Shown here piece by piece: positions 9,229 to 17,977 of a stretch of 64,000 nt of DNA. How positions within the stretch are numbered: the stretch's first letter is position 1; each line of letters starts with the position of its first letter. The notes beneath the pieces are model-generated. The model was not told where the DNA came from and did not search any database. It was given only the letters and a program-made list of their open reading frames with translations. This DNA is from Streptomyces sp. NBC_01716 (GTDB lineage: Bacteria; Actinomycetota; Actinomycetes; Streptomycetales; Streptomycetaceae): positions 3,534,001-3,598,000 of the forward strand of contig NZ_CP109181.1 of NCBI RefSeq assembly GCF_036248275.1, in the 5' to 3' direction. Both the position numbers and the translations under genes were made by a program.

Positions 9229-10617
9229 TCACGCGGCGACCGGAACCGCCGTCTCGCGGTCGCTCGTCTCCTGCTCTTCGAGCGGGGACGCCGACGCCGA
9301 GTTGTACTTGTCGTGGTCCAGGATCTTCTCCCGGGACGCGACGATGACCGGAACCAGCGCCTGGCCGGCGACGTTCGTCGCCGTACGCATCATGTCCAGG
9401 ATCGGGTCGATCGCGAGCAGCAGGCCCACGCCCTCCAGCGGCAGACCCAGCGTGGAGAGGGTCAGGGTCAGCATGACCGTGGCGCCGGTGAGACCGGCCG
9501 TGGCCGCCGAGCCGACCACCGAGACGAAGGCGATCAGCAGGTAGTCCTGGATACCGAGTTGGACGTCGAAGATCTCCGCGATGAAGATCGCCGCCAGCGA
9601 CGGGTAGATCGCGGCGCAGCCGTCCATCTTGGTGGTGGCGCCGAACGGGACGGCGAAGCTGGTGTACTCCTTCGGCACGCCGAGCCGCTCGGTCACCCGC
9701 TGGGTGACGGGCATCGTGCCCACCGAGGAGCGGGAGACGAAGGCCAGCTGGATCGCGGGCCAGGCGCCCTTGAAGAACTGGAGCGGGCTGACCTTGGCGA
9801 CCGTGGCGAGGAGCAGCGGGTAGACGCCGAAGAGGACGATGGCGCAGCCGATGTAGACGTCGGCGGTGAAGGTCGCGTAGTCGCCGATCAGGTCCCAGCC
9901 GTAGTCCGCGATGGCGTAGCCGATGAGGCCGACGGTGCCGATCGGGGCGAGGCGGATGACCCACCACAGGGCCTTCTGGAGCAGTTCGAGCACGGCCTCG
10001 CTGAGGCTGAGGATCGGCGCGGCGCGGTCACCGAGCTTGAGGGCGGCGACGCCCGCGACGGCGGCCAGGAAGACGATCTGGAGGACGTTGAGCTCGGTGA
10101 ACGGGGTGATGACGTCCGTCGGCACGATGCCGGTGAGGAAGTCGATCCAGGAGCCCGAACCCTCGGGCTTCGCGCCGTCCTTCGGGGTGAGGCCGGTGCC
10201 GGAGCCCGGGTTGGTGATCAGCCCGATCACGATGCCGATGACGACGGCGATCAGTGAGGTGATCAGGAACCAGAGCAGGGTGCGCCCGGCGAGCCTGGCG
10301 GCGTTGTTGACCTTACGGAGGTTGGTGATCGACACCAGGATGGCGAAGAAGACCAGCGGGGCGACGGCCAGCTTCAGCAGCTGGACGAAGATGCCGCCGA
10401 TCTTGTCGAGCGTGGTGTAGAGCCAGTTGATGTCCTGGCTGCGGGCGAGCCAGCCGAGCAGGACGCCGATGACGAGACCGGCGACGATCTGGGCCCAGAA
10501 CGGGACCTTGGGTATGGAGAGACCTGGGCCTGAACCGGCCGGCTTGTCGGCCTGGTCGGCCTTGCCGGTGGTGGCGGGCTCGGAATTCGCGGACACGGAC
10601 ACACTCCAGTTGGGCAT
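9229..10617 (-). CDS. Dicarboxylate/amino acid:cation symporter (DAACS family)
   Basis: A 462-aa multi-pass membrane transporter of the GltP/DctA family, which takes up C4-dicarboxylates or acidic amino acids with Na+ or H+. The re-entrant loop motif SRSSVGTMPVT and the substrate-binding stretch FGATTKMDGCAAIYP are clear, as are about eight hydrophobic segments. The N-terminus has an additional 30-aa polar, Gly/Pro-rich tail. The gene stands alone on the minus strand. Whether it prefers glutamate, succinate or malate cannot be decided here. Confidence 0.9.
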   Translation of the reverse strand: MPNWSVSVSANSEPATTGKADQADKPAGSGPGLSIPKVPFWAQIVAGLVIGVLLGWLARSQDINWLYTTLDKIGGIFVQLLKLAVAPLVFFAILVSITNLRKVNNAARLAGRTLLWFLITSLIAVVIGIVIGLITNPGSGTGLTPKDGAKPEGSGSWIDFLTGIVPTDVITPFTELNVLQIVFLAAVAGVAALKLGDRAAPILSLSEAVLELLQKALWWVIRLAPIGTVGLIGYAIADYGWDLIGDYATFTADVYIGCAIVLFGVYPLLLATVAKVSPLQFFKGAWPAIQLAFVSRSSVGTMPVTQRVTERLGVPKEYTSFAVPFGATTKMDGCAAIYPSLAAIFIAEIFDVQLGIQDYLLIAFVSVVGSAATAGLTGATVMLTLTLSTLGLPLEGVGLLLAIDPILDMMRTATNVAGQALVPVIVASREKILDHDKYNSASASPLEEQETSDRETAVPVAA

Positions 10618-10911
10618 ACGGAGATACGGGGACGAGAGGGAAGGGGTGGAACTGGGGGGTGCGGCGCCCGTGCTTCAGAGGTGGCGCCGCCGCATGATGC
10701 CGATTCGGATCGGTACGAGCGATCAGTGCGAGCGGCAACAGACCGCGGACATGCAGCGGCAGAGATCGACATGCAGGCGCGCCACGAGCGGAAGGCTCAC
10801 GGCGTGATGGCGCACTGCTGTCTTCATGGCAGATACATTAACACCGGATCTTATGGATACTCAAAGGGCGGCTTTGAGGTATCGGTACGCGAAGATCCCG
10901 GACATGCCGAA
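10618..10911. other. Intergenic region upstream of the symporter
   Basis: I see no convincing gene here. The region must contain the symporter promoter on the minus strand. A small stem CTCAAAG/CTTTGAG lies at 10860-10878 in a locally AT-richer patch (10845-10880), which may be a regulator site. Confidence 0.4.
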
Positions 10912-10936
10912 GCCCCAGCGTGGAGGCGGCTGGGGC
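10912..10936 (-). terminator. Probable terminator after the DUF4229 gene
   Basis: GCCCCAGC at 10912-10919 pairs with GCTGGGGC at 10929-10936 across a 9-nt loop. It lies about 80 bp past the DUF4229 stop codon, on the outgoing side. Confidence 0.5.
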
Positions 10937-11017
10937 GTCGTGGATCGGGAGGCGCGGCGACCGGGTGGGGTGATCGGGAGGCGGGCGATCAGGAGGCGGG
11001 CGACCGGGGGCCGCGGC

Positions 11018-11314
11018 CTACTGCGTCGCGCCGTCCTCCTGCGTGCGGTTGGACTCCAGCTTGGCCTTCGCCGAGTCGACCTTGCCGACGAGCTGGGCCG
11101 ACATCTCGTCGCGCTGCCTGCGCAGCAGGACGAAGCTGAGCGGCGCGGAGACGACGAGCGCGAGCAGCAGCACCCAGACGAAGTTGGAGTCCCCGAGGCC
11201 CTTGGGCAGGGCGCCGAACTGGACCAGGGCGGCGACGACGACGAAGCAGCCGACGAAGATGCCCAGGCGCATCGCGGTGTAGCGGAGCGTGGCGCTCGTT
11301 CTGGCGGCGGTCAC
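11018..11314 (-). CDS. DUF4229 domain-containing small membrane protein
   Basis: A 98-aa protein with two transmembrane helices: TAMRLGIFVGCFVVVAAL near the start and a VWVLLLALVVSAPLSFVL segment. A charged tail (LLRRQRDEMSAQL) follows. This layout matches DUF4229, a family found in actinomycetes and often near menaquinone genes. The function is unknown. GTG 11314 has AGGAGAGAGG upstream and is a better start than the further ATG at 11347. Confidence 0.8.
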   Translation of the reverse strand: MTAARTSATLRYTAMRLGIFVGCFVVVAALVQFGALPKGLGDSNFVWVLLLALVVSAPLSFVLLRRQRDEMSAQLVGKVDSAKAKLESNRTQEDGATQ

Positions 11315-11371
11315 AGCGGCCCTCTCTCCTCGTGGCGACGTATCCACCAGTGAAGCACGCCGCCCCGTGCC

Positions 11372-11905
11372 CTATCCGAGGGGGTGCAGCGGCAGCAGCA
11401 TCGTGATGTCGTCGCGGTCGTCGCCGGGCGCCACCCGTATCGCGTCCGGCACCCGGCCCACCTCCTTGTAGCCGCACGACTCGTAGAAGCGGTCCACGCC
11501 CGTGCCGCCGCGGCAGGTGAGCCGTATGGCCTCGATGCCGTCGATACCGCGTGCGGCCTCCGCCGCCGCGTCCATGAGGTCGCGGCCGTACCCCTTGCCC
11601 TGGTGCCGCGGGTGGACCATCACCGTGTAGAGCCAGAGCCAGTGCCGCATCAGCCGGTGGGTGTTGTGGGTGAGGAAGACCGTGGCGGCCACGGCACCCT
11701 CCTCGTCCACCCCCACGAGCAGCCGGGTGCGGCCCTCGGCCATCGACACGAAGTGCTTGACCAGCTCCGCCCGTACGTCGTCCGGATTCACCGGCTGTAC
11801 GAAGCCGACGGCGCCGCCCGCGTCGGAGACCTCCGCCCAGAGCGTGACGATGCCGTCGCGCAGGGCGCGGTCGACGGGCGGGTCCAGGATGAACGTAAGC
11901 GGCAT
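11372..11905 (-). CDS. GNAT family N-acetyltransferase
   Basis: A 177-aa acetyltransferase. The acetyl-CoA-binding stretch VMVHPRHQGKGYGRDLMDAA (motif A, with the Q-x-x-G-x-G/A pattern) is intact, and FYESCGYKEVGR is the usual end motif. The preceding HWLWLYTVMV strand fits the fold. The start is uncertain: ATG 11905 begins the conserved fold, while an in-frame TTG at 11941 would add 12 residues. The substrate is unknown. It lies upstream of DUF4229 on the same strand and may be co-transcribed with it. Confidence 0.87.
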   Translation of the reverse strand: MPLTFILDPPVDRALRDGIVTLWAEVSDAGGAVGFVQPVNPDDVRAELVKHFVSMAEGRTRLLVGVDEEGAVAATVFLTHNTHRLMRHWLWLYTVMVHPRHQGKGYGRDLMDAAAEAARGIDGIEAIRLTCRGGTGVDRFYESCGYKEVGRVPDAIRVAPGDDRDDITMLLPLHPLG

Positions 11906-11961
11906 TCCCCCACGGTAGCCATTACCCTCCCGTGCGCTCAAACCCGTTCCAGAACCCGAGA

Positions 11962-11986
11962 AGCCCCAGCTCGGCGAGCTGGGGCT
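11962..11986 (-). terminator. Intrinsic terminator, probably original to mqnE
   Basis: A perfect 11-bp stem AGCCCCAGCTC / GAGCTGGGGCT with a 3-nt loop. Reading leftwards it follows mqnE, but a MITE-like element now lies between the mqnE stop and this hairpin. Confidence 0.7.
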
Positions 11987-11998
11987 GCTTCGAGGGAC

Positions 11999-12179
11999 CT
12001 AGGGCGTGTTTGAGAAGTCCCGTCTGACCCACGACGCCTGGCACGCGCGCTCGCCGCGTTGTCGGAGTCATCCAAGTACGTCCAGTACGAGGATGATCCT
12101 CCGCCTTGCGATCGCACGCACCAGACGCCGTGGGCCCCGCCCGATGGGCGGACGACGCTACTTCTCAAACACGCCCTAG
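11999..12179. mobile_element. MITE-like element with perfect terminal inverted repeats
   Basis: The two ends are exact inverted copies: AGGGCGTGTTTGAGAAGT at 12001-12018 and its complement at 12160-12177, extending to 21 bp when the flanks CCT/AGG are counted. CTAG at 11999-12002 and again at 12176-12179 could be a 4-bp target duplication, as made by IS5-group transposases (YTAR). The roughly 180-bp body holds no transposase, so it would need to be moved in trans. From memory, near-identical elements recur in Streptomyces genomes. It lies 23 bp beyond the mqnE stop codon. Confidence 0.8.
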
Positions 12180-12202
12180 GCGGGGGTACGCCGCGGCGTA
12201 CG

Positions 12203-13381
12203 TCAGAGCCGCATCGGCTGCGGCGACTCGCGCCTGGCCGCGTCCGGGCCCGGGTACTCCCGGATGATCTCGTAGCGGGTGTTCCGCTCGACCGGCCGGA
12301 AGCCGGCGTCGCGGATCAGGTCGAGCAGATCCTCACGGCCGAGCTTGTTGGGCGTGCCGTAGTTGTCCGCGTCGTGCGTGATCTTGTACTCGACGACCGA
12401 GCCGTCCATGTCGTCCGCCCCGTGCTGGAGCGCGAGTTGGGCGGTCTGCACGCCGTGCATCACCCAGAAGACCTTGACGTGCGGGACGTTGTCGAACAGC
12501 AGCCGGGAGACGGCGAAGGTCTTCAGCGCCTCGGCACCGGTGGCCATCGTCGTACGCGCCTGGAGTCGGTTACGGACCTTGCCGTCCTGCATGTCCACGA
12601 AGTCGTGCTGGTAGCGCAGCGGGATGAAGACCTGGAACCCGCCGGTCTCGTCCTGGAGTTCACGCAGCCGCAGCACATGGTCGACCCGGTGCCTGGGCTC
12701 CTCGATGTGGCCGTACAGCATCGTGCACGGGGTCTTGAGACCCTTCTCGTGCGCGAGGCGGTGGATACGCGACCAGTCCTCCCAGTGCGTGCGGTGGTCG
12801 ACGATGTGCTGCCTGACCTCCCAGTCGAAGATCTCGGCGCCGCCGCCGGTCAGCGATTCGAGGCCGGCGTCGATCAGCTCGTCGAGGATCTCACTGGCCG
12901 TCAGCCCTGAGATCGTCTCGAAATGATGGATCTCGGTGGCCGTGAACGCCTTCAGCGAGACCTCCGGCAGCGCCTCCTTGAGAGCCTTCAGCGAGCGCGG
13001 GTAGTAGCGCCAAGGGAGCGTCGGGTGGAGCCCGTTGACGATGTGCAGCTCGGTGAGGCTCTCGCCGCGCATCGCCGTGGCGAGCCGGACGGCCTCCTCG
13101 ATCCGCATCGTGTACGCGTCCTTCTCGCCCGGCTTGCGCTGGAACGAGCAGTAGGCGCACGACGCGGTGCAGACGTTCGTCATGTTGAGGTGACGGTTGA
13201 CGTTGAAGTGGACGACGTCGCCGTTCTTGCGCGTCCGCACCTCGTGCGCGAGACCGCCCAGCCAGGCCAGGTCGTCCGACTCGTAGAGGGCGACGCCGTC
13301 CTCACGGGTCAGCCGCTCGCCGGCCCTGACCTTCTCCTCCAGCTCGCGCTTGAGCCCCACATCCATGACAGATGCAGTCAT
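12203..13381 (-). CDS. mqnE: Aminofutalosine synthase MqnE (radical SAM)
   Basis: A 392-aa radical SAM enzyme that joins the MqnA product to SAM to make 6-amino-6-deoxyfutalosine. The CxxxCxxC cluster motif is at C71, C75 and C78 (VCTASCAYC). LHIVNGLHPTLPW, LTGGGAEIFDWEV and VSRLLFDNVPHVKVFW are hallmarks of MqnE rather than MqnC. ATG 13381 has GGGAGG about 6 nt upstream. An Lrp-type regulator gene lies 70 bp upstream on the same strand. The MITE and a displaced terminator follow the stop. Confidence 0.96.
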   Translation of the reverse strand: MTASVMDVGLKRELEEKVRAGERLTREDGVALYESDDLAWLGGLAHEVRTRKNGDVVHFNVNRHLNMTNVCTASCAYCSFQRKPGEKDAYTMRIEEAVRLATAMRGESLTELHIVNGLHPTLPWRYYPRSLKALKEALPEVSLKAFTATEIHHFETISGLTASEILDELIDAGLESLTGGGAEIFDWEVRQHIVDHRTHWEDWSRIHRLAHEKGLKTPCTMLYGHIEEPRHRVDHVLRLRELQDETGGFQVFIPLRYQHDFVDMQDGKVRNRLQARTTMATGAEALKTFAVSRLLFDNVPHVKVFWVMHGVQTAQLALQHGADDMDGSVVEYKITHDADNYGTPNKLGREDLLDLIRDAGFRPVERNTRYEIIREYPGPDAARRESPQPMRL

Positions 13382-13451
13382 GCGGCGCCTCCCACTGTGT
13401 GTGTCATATGTCCGCCGAACGCCCAGTTATCAGGCGCCACCAACCGTACGC

Positions 13452-13907
13452 CTACGTTTCGTCGGGAAGTTCGCCGACCCGGTTCTCCCACTTGGTGGAG
13501 AGCACGATGGTCGTACGGGTCCGCGAGACGCCCTTCGTGCTGCCGAGGCGGCGGATCGTCTTCTCCAGACCGTCGACGTCACCGGCGCGGACCTTGAGCA
13601 TGTACGAGTCCTCGCCCGCGATGAACCAGCAGTCCTCGATCTCGCCCAGACCGCGCAGCCGGTGCGCGACGTCCTCGTGGTCGGCGGCGTCCGAGAGCGA
13701 GATGCCGATCAGCGCGGTGACACCGAGACCCAGCGAGGCCGAGTCGACGGTGGCGCGGTAGCCGATGATGACGCCCGCCGCCTCCAGCCGGTTGATGCGG
13801 TCGGTGACGCTGGGCCCGGAGAGCCCGACGAGCCGGCCGAGCTCGGCGTACGAGGCTCTGCCGTTCTCTCTGAGGGCCTGGATGAGCTGCCTATCCACGG
13901 CGTCCAT
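13452..13907 (-). CDS. Lrp/AsnC family transcriptional regulator
   Basis: A 151-aa regulator with an N-terminal winged helix-turn-helix (DRQLIQALRENGRASYAELG, then LSGPSVTDRINRLEAAGVI) and a C-terminal RAM ligand domain with DCWFIAGEDSYMLKVRA. The family forms octamers that sense amino acids or related small molecules. ATG 13907 is preceded by GGAAGG at a good distance; the earlier ATG 13925 lacks a ribosome site. Its place between mqnE and ubiX, on the same strand, suggests it controls menaquinone genes, but no target site can be proven here. Confidence 0.9.
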   Translation of the reverse strand: MDAVDRQLIQALRENGRASYAELGRLVGLSGPSVTDRINRLEAAGVIIGYRATVDSASLGLGVTALIGISLSDAADHEDVAHRLRGLGEIEDCWFIAGEDSYMLKVRAGDVDGLEKTIRRLGSTKGVSRTRTTIVLSTKWENRVGELPDET

Positions 13908-13985
13908 ATGCCTGAAGCCTTCCATTGTTCAGCAACGTCGCAAGTTGATATATGCAATCTGAGGCAGTGCGGTGGTACGGCGGTT

Positions 13986-14744
13986 TTACGCCGACTCCGG
14001 TCCGGTCGTCCGGGGCACTCCGGGATCCGGATCAGGACCCGTACGGGAGCCGCCGAGCTCCCCCTCCCAGCGGCGGTAGAGCCGGTGCGGCACGCCCGCC
14101 GCGTCCAGCACCCGCCCGGCGACGAAGTCCACCAGATCCTGGATATGCGTCGCCCCCGCGTAAAAACCCGGGGACGCGGGCAGCACCACGGCGCCCGCGT
14201 CGTCCAGGGTCACCAGATGTCTGAGGGTCCCGCCGCCGAGCGGGGTCTCGCGGACGGCGACCACCAGCGCGCGGCGCTCCTTGAGCGTGACGCTCGCCGC
14301 GCGTTGCAGCAGGTCCTTCGACAGGCCGAGCGCGACGCCGGCCACGCAGGCGGTGGATGCGGGGACGATCAGCATCCCCTTGGTCCGGTACGACCCCGAT
14401 GACGGCCCGGCCGCCAGATCACCGGCGGCCCAGTGCCGTACGTCCGAAACGTCGGGGGAGAAGGTGTCCGGCTTGCCGTCGGCGCCCCTGGCCAGCCAGG
14501 TGCGCAGGTCCTCCCGCCAGTGCGCGTCCCGGAAGGAGATCCCCGTCTCGTCGAGGAGCGTGAGGCGGGACGCGCGGCTGACGATCAGATCGACGCTCTC
14601 GCCGGCGTCGAGCAGCCCGCGCAGTACGGCCGCCGCGTACGGGGTCCCCGACGCGCCGGAGACTCCGACGACCCAGGGCCGCCGGGGCCCCACCGTGCGC
14701 CGCTCGGCGTGCCGCTGGTCCTCGTGGTCCGATCCGGGTTTCAC
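13986..14744 (-). CDS. ubiX: UbiX-type flavin prenyltransferase
   Basis: A 252-aa enzyme that makes prenylated FMN, the cofactor of UbiD-type decarboxylases. The Rossmann-like start WVVGVSGASGTPYAAAV with the flavin/phosphate loop, the VPASTACVAGVALGLSKDLL segment and the LKERRALVVAVRETPL motif are all conserved. Residues 1-22 and the last 30 are low-complexity tails. The start at GTG 14744 has a weak ribosome site, so it could be shifted slightly. The partner UbiD-type gene lies at 16433-17890; together they remove the carboxylate late in futalosine-route menaquinone synthesis. Confidence 0.92.
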   Translation of the reverse strand: MKPGSDHEDQRHAERRTVGPRRPWVVGVSGASGTPYAAAVLRGLLDAGESVDLIVSRASRLTLLDETGISFRDAHWREDLRTWLARGADGKPDTFSPDVSDVRHWAAGDLAAGPSSGSYRTKGMLIVPASTACVAGVALGLSKDLLQRAASVTLKERRALVVAVRETPLGGGTLRHLVTLDDAGAVVLPASPGFYAGATHIQDLVDFVAGRVLDAAGVPHRLYRRWEGELGGSRTGPDPDPGVPRTTGPESA

Positions 14745-14837
14745 GCGTCCGACCCTATCCGGCGTCCGGAAGCAGGAACCGGGGACGGTACCTCGCGCGT
14801 TCCAGGTGTGGGAGCAGGACGACCCTTGGGGGGCGAG

Positions 14838-15443
14838 ATGCCGGATTCATCCATCGACAGGAGCGCGGTGCGCCGCATCAAGGCGGCGGCCGTTCTGATG
14901 CTGGGCTGGCTGGGGCTGCTCTGGGTGCTGGAGGCCGTGGACTCATCGACCGGGTCGCTCCAGACGTACGGGCTGAGCCCGCGGGATCTGGGCGAGCTGC
15001 GGGATGTCATCCCGATGGCGTTCCTGCACCACGGCTTCGACCATCTCGCGGCGAACGCGGTGCCGCTGCTCGTGCTCGGCTTCCTCGCGGCGCTCAGCGG
15101 GATAGGCCACTTCCTGCGGGTGGTTCTCACGATCATGGTGGTCGGCGGGCTGGGTGTCTGGCTGACGGCCGCGGACAACTCCGTCACGGCGGGGGCGTCC
15201 GGCGTGGTCTTCGGGCTGCTCGGCTATCTGCTGGTCCGGGGGTTCGTCAATCGCCGCGCGGTGGACATCGTGGTGGGCCTGCTGGTCCTGGTGATGTACG
15301 GCTCGGCGCTGTGGGGCGTGCTGCCGACGAATCCGACGGTGAGCTGGCAGGGGCATCTCTTCGGGCTGACAGGCGGCGTGATGGCGGCGTTCATGTTCCG
15401 CCGCCCCAAGCGCCGGGCCCCGGCGGGCGCGCTCATACCCTGA
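14838..15443 (+). CDS. Rhomboid family intramembrane serine protease
   Basis: A 201-aa protein with about six membrane helices. The catalytic GASG motif is at residues 119-122 (nucleophile S121) and the catalytic histidine is H173 in WQGHLFGL. The HGFDHLAANAVPLL segment supplies the usual His/Asn of rhomboids. Both members of the catalytic dyad are present, so activity is likely; the substrate is unknown. The ATG at 14838 follows GGGGGGCGAG. It is embedded on the opposite strand among menaquinone genes. Confidence 0.9.
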   Translation: MPDSSIDRSAVRRIKAAAVLMLGWLGLLWVLEAVDSSTGSLQTYGLSPRDLGELRDVIPMAFLHHGFDHLAANAVPLLVLGFLAALSGIGHFLRVVLTIMVVGGLGVWLTAADNSVTAGASGVVFGLLGYLLVRGFVNRRAVDIVVGLLVLVMYGSALWGVLPTNPTVSWQGHLFGLTGGVMAAFMFRRPKRRAPAGALIP

Positions 15444-15473
15444 CCGCCGGCGCCCGCGTATCCGTCGGGCCGG

Positions 15474-16436
15474 TCAGACGGACAGGCCGCGTACGAGCAG
15501 GTCGAGCAGCGCGCAGATGAAGAGCGCCATCCCGATGAAGCCGTTGACGGTGAAGAAGGCCCGGTTGAGCCGGGACAGATCGTTCGGCTTCACGACCTGG
15601 TGCTCGTAGAGGAACGCGGCGGCGACGATCAGCAGGCCGACCCAGAAGAAGAGACCGGCGTCGGTGACCACGGCGTACCAGACCAGCAGCGCCGTCGTCA
15701 CGGCGTGCGCGGCGCGCGCGCCGTACAGCGCGGCCGGGATGCCGAAGCGCGCCGGGACGGACTTCACGCCGTGGGCGCGGTCCGCCTCGACGTCCTGGCT
15801 GCCGAAGATCAGATCGAAGCCGCCGATCCAGATGCCCACGGCGAGACCGAGGACGACCGCGTCCCACGACCACTCGCCGGTGACCGCGATCCACGCGCCG
15901 ACCGGGCCCATCGCCTGGGCGAGACCGAGGATGGCGTGCGGGAAGTTCGTGAACCGCTTCCCGTACGGATAGACGACCATCGGCACGACCGCGACGGGAG
16001 AGAGCACCAGACAGAGCGGATTGAGGAGGGCGGCGGCGGCCAGGAACACCGCGAGGGCGACCAGCGCGCCCGTCCACGCGGAGCGCACCGACATCGCGCC
16101 GGTCACCAACTCGCGGTTCGCGGTACGGGGGTTACGGGCGTCGATCTCGCGGTCGATGATCCGGTTGCAGGCCATCGCGAAGGTCCGCAGGCCCACCATG
16201 GCGATCGTGACGAGCAGCAGCCGGCCCCAGTGGATGTTCCTGTCGAGCTGGAACATGGCGGTCAGCGCGGCGATGTACGCGAACGGCAGCGCGAAGACCG
16301 AGTGCTCGATCATCACCAGCCGCAGGAACGCCCGCGTTCTGCTGCCGGACGGCGCGGGTCCCGGCCCCGAGCGGCCCGGCAGTCCCGGCCTGCCCTGTCC
16401 GACCAGTCCGTCGGCTCCCTCGGCGGCGCTGCTCAC
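15474..16436 (-). CDS. mqnP: UbiA-type prenyltransferase, menaquinone biosynthesis MqnP
   Basis: A 320-aa integral membrane enzyme with eight or nine helices that attaches the polyprenyl chain to 1,4-dihydroxy-6-naphthoate. The first Asp-rich motif NRIIDREIDARNPRTANR and the second motif FGSQDVEADRAHGVKS bind Mg-diphosphate and are complete. GTG 16436 overlaps the UbiD-type stop codon as GTGA and has GGAGGGAG upstream. The first 36 residues are a low-complexity tail. It is the downstream gene of the decarboxylase/prenyltransferase pair. Confidence 0.9.
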   Translation of the reverse strand: MSSAAEGADGLVGQGRPGLPGRSGPGPAPSGSRTRAFLRLVMIEHSVFALPFAYIAALTAMFQLDRNIHWGRLLLVTIAMVGLRTFAMACNRIIDREIDARNPRTANRELVTGAMSVRSAWTGALVALAVFLAAAALLNPLCLVLSPVAVVPMVVYPYGKRFTNFPHAILGLAQAMGPVGAWIAVTGEWSWDAVVLGLAVGIWIGGFDLIFGSQDVEADRAHGVKSVPARFGIPAALYGARAAHAVTTALLVWYAVVTDAGLFFWVGLLIVAAAFLYEHQVVKPNDLSRLNRAFFTVNGFIGMALFICALLDLLVRGLSV

Positions 16437-17890
16437 AGGCCGTACTCCCTCCAACGCTTCGTCACCCGGTCCGCGGTCTCCGGGTCGGACTCGACCATCT
16501 CCGGCCAGCCGCCGTCCCGCGTGTACCCCTCCTCGGGGAGTTTGCGCGTGGCGTCGATACCGGCCTTGCCACCCCAGAACTGCTGGTACGAGGAGTGGTC
16601 GAGGTGGTCGACCGGGCCCTCCACGACCGTCAGGTCCCGCGAGTAGTCGGTGTTCCCCAGCGCCCGCCAGGACACCTCGTGCAGATTGTGCACGTCGCAG
16701 TCGGCGTCCACGACCACGATCAGTTTCGTGAGCGACATCATGTGGGCGCCCCAGATGGCGTGCATCACCTTCTGCGCGTGTTTCGGGTACTTCTTGTCGA
16801 TCGAGACGATCGCGCAGTTGTGGAAGCCGCCCGACTCCGGCAGGTGGTAGTCCACGATGTCGGGCACGATGATCTTGAGCAGCGGCAGGAAGAACCGCTC
16901 GGTCGCCCGCCCCAGCGGTCCGTCCTCCGTCGGCGGCCGGCCGACCACGATCGACTGGAGCAGCGGACGCTCGCGCATCGTCACGCAGTCGATGGTCAGC
17001 GCGGGGAACGGCTCCTGCGGTGTGTAGAAGCCGGTGTGGTCGCCGAACGGCCCCTCGGGCAGCATCTCCCCCGGCTCCAGCCAGCCCTCGATGACCACCT
17101 CGGCGTTGGCGGGCACCTGGAGCGGCACCGTACGGCAGTCGACCATCTCGATCCGCTTGCCCTGTACGAAGCCGGCGAAAAGGTACTCGTCGATGTCACC
17201 GGGCAGCGGGGCGGTGGAGGCGTACGTCACGGCGGGCGGACAGCCGAAGGCGATGGCGACGGGCAGCCGTTCACCGCGCCTGGCGGCGACCTGGTAGTGG
17301 TTGGCGCTGTCCTTGTGGATCTGCCAGTGCATGCCGATGGTGCGCTTGTCGTGCCGCTGGAGCCGGTAGAGCCCGAGGTTCCGGACACCGGTCTCCGGGT
17401 GCTTGGTGTGTGTCAGACCGAGGTTGAAGAACGAGCCGCCGTCCTCGGGCCAGGTGAAGAGCGCGGGCAGCCGGTCCAGATCCACGTCGTCACCGGTGAG
17501 AACGACCTCCTGCACGGGCGCGCTGCCGGGCTTCACCTTCTTCGGCGGCACGTGCGTCATCGTGCCGAGCTTCCCGAAGGCCTCGCGTACACCCACGAAT
17601 CCCTGCGGCAGTTCGGGCTTGAGCAGCCCGCCGATCTTGTCGCTGATGTCGGTGTACGCCTTGAGGCCGAGCGCCTTGAGAAGCCGGCGGTCCGTCCCGT
17701 ACACATTCATCGCCAGAGGCATGTCGGAGCCCTTGACGTTCTCGAAGAGAAGCGCGGGCCCGCCGGCCTTGTTCACCCGGTCCACGATCTCGCCGACTTC
17801 CAGATACGGATCGACCTCGGCCTTGACGCGCTTGAGGTCGCCGTCGCGCTCCAGTGCCCGGAGAAGCGAGCGAAGATCGTCGTATGCCAT
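16433..17890 (-). CDS. UbiD family decarboxylase, menaquinone biosynthesis
   Basis: A 485-aa decarboxylase using prenylated FMN. N-terminal MAYDDLRSLLRALERDGDL, the NLGLYRLQRHDKRTIGMHWQ-type prFMN/metal region, and EGPFGDHTGFYTP (with the catalytic glutamate region) are well conserved, as is DADCDVHNLHEVSW near the end. In the futalosine route it removes the carboxylate from the prenylated naphthoate; this homologue is sometimes called MqnL. It overlaps mqnP by 4 bp. The length is normal for UbiD. Confidence 0.92.
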   Translation of the reverse strand: MAYDDLRSLLRALERDGDLKRVKAEVDPYLEVGEIVDRVNKAGGPALLFENVKGSDMPLAMNVYGTDRRLLKALGLKAYTDISDKIGGLLKPELPQGFVGVREAFGKLGTMTHVPPKKVKPGSAPVQEVVLTGDDVDLDRLPALFTWPEDGGSFFNLGLTHTKHPETGVRNLGLYRLQRHDKRTIGMHWQIHKDSANHYQVAARRGERLPVAIAFGCPPAVTYASTAPLPGDIDEYLFAGFVQGKRIEMVDCRTVPLQVPANAEVVIEGWLEPGEMLPEGPFGDHTGFYTPQEPFPALTIDCVTMRERPLLQSIVVGRPPTEDGPLGRATERFFLPLLKIIVPDIVDYHLPESGGFHNCAIVSIDKKYPKHAQKVMHAIWGAHMMSLTKLIVVVDADCDVHNLHEVSWRALGNTDYSRDLTVVEGPVDHLDHSSYQQFWGGKAGIDATRKLPEEGYTRDGGWPEMVESDPETADRVTKRWREYGL

Positions 17891-17977
17891 GCGCTCCAGT
17901 ATCTGCTACTCGCTACCCTGGTCCTGTAACCGGGGCCACCGCTCCGTACTCGATCTCCACGCACAGGGGGACCGCCC

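Noticed and set aside
12001-12177. Intact insertion sequence
   Set aside because: Too short and has no transposase frame, so it is listed as a MITE-like element.
13926-13985. Lrp-type operator in the AT-rich patch next to the Lrp gene
   Set aside because: The TTGCATATATCAA stretch is not a true inverted repeat beyond three bases.
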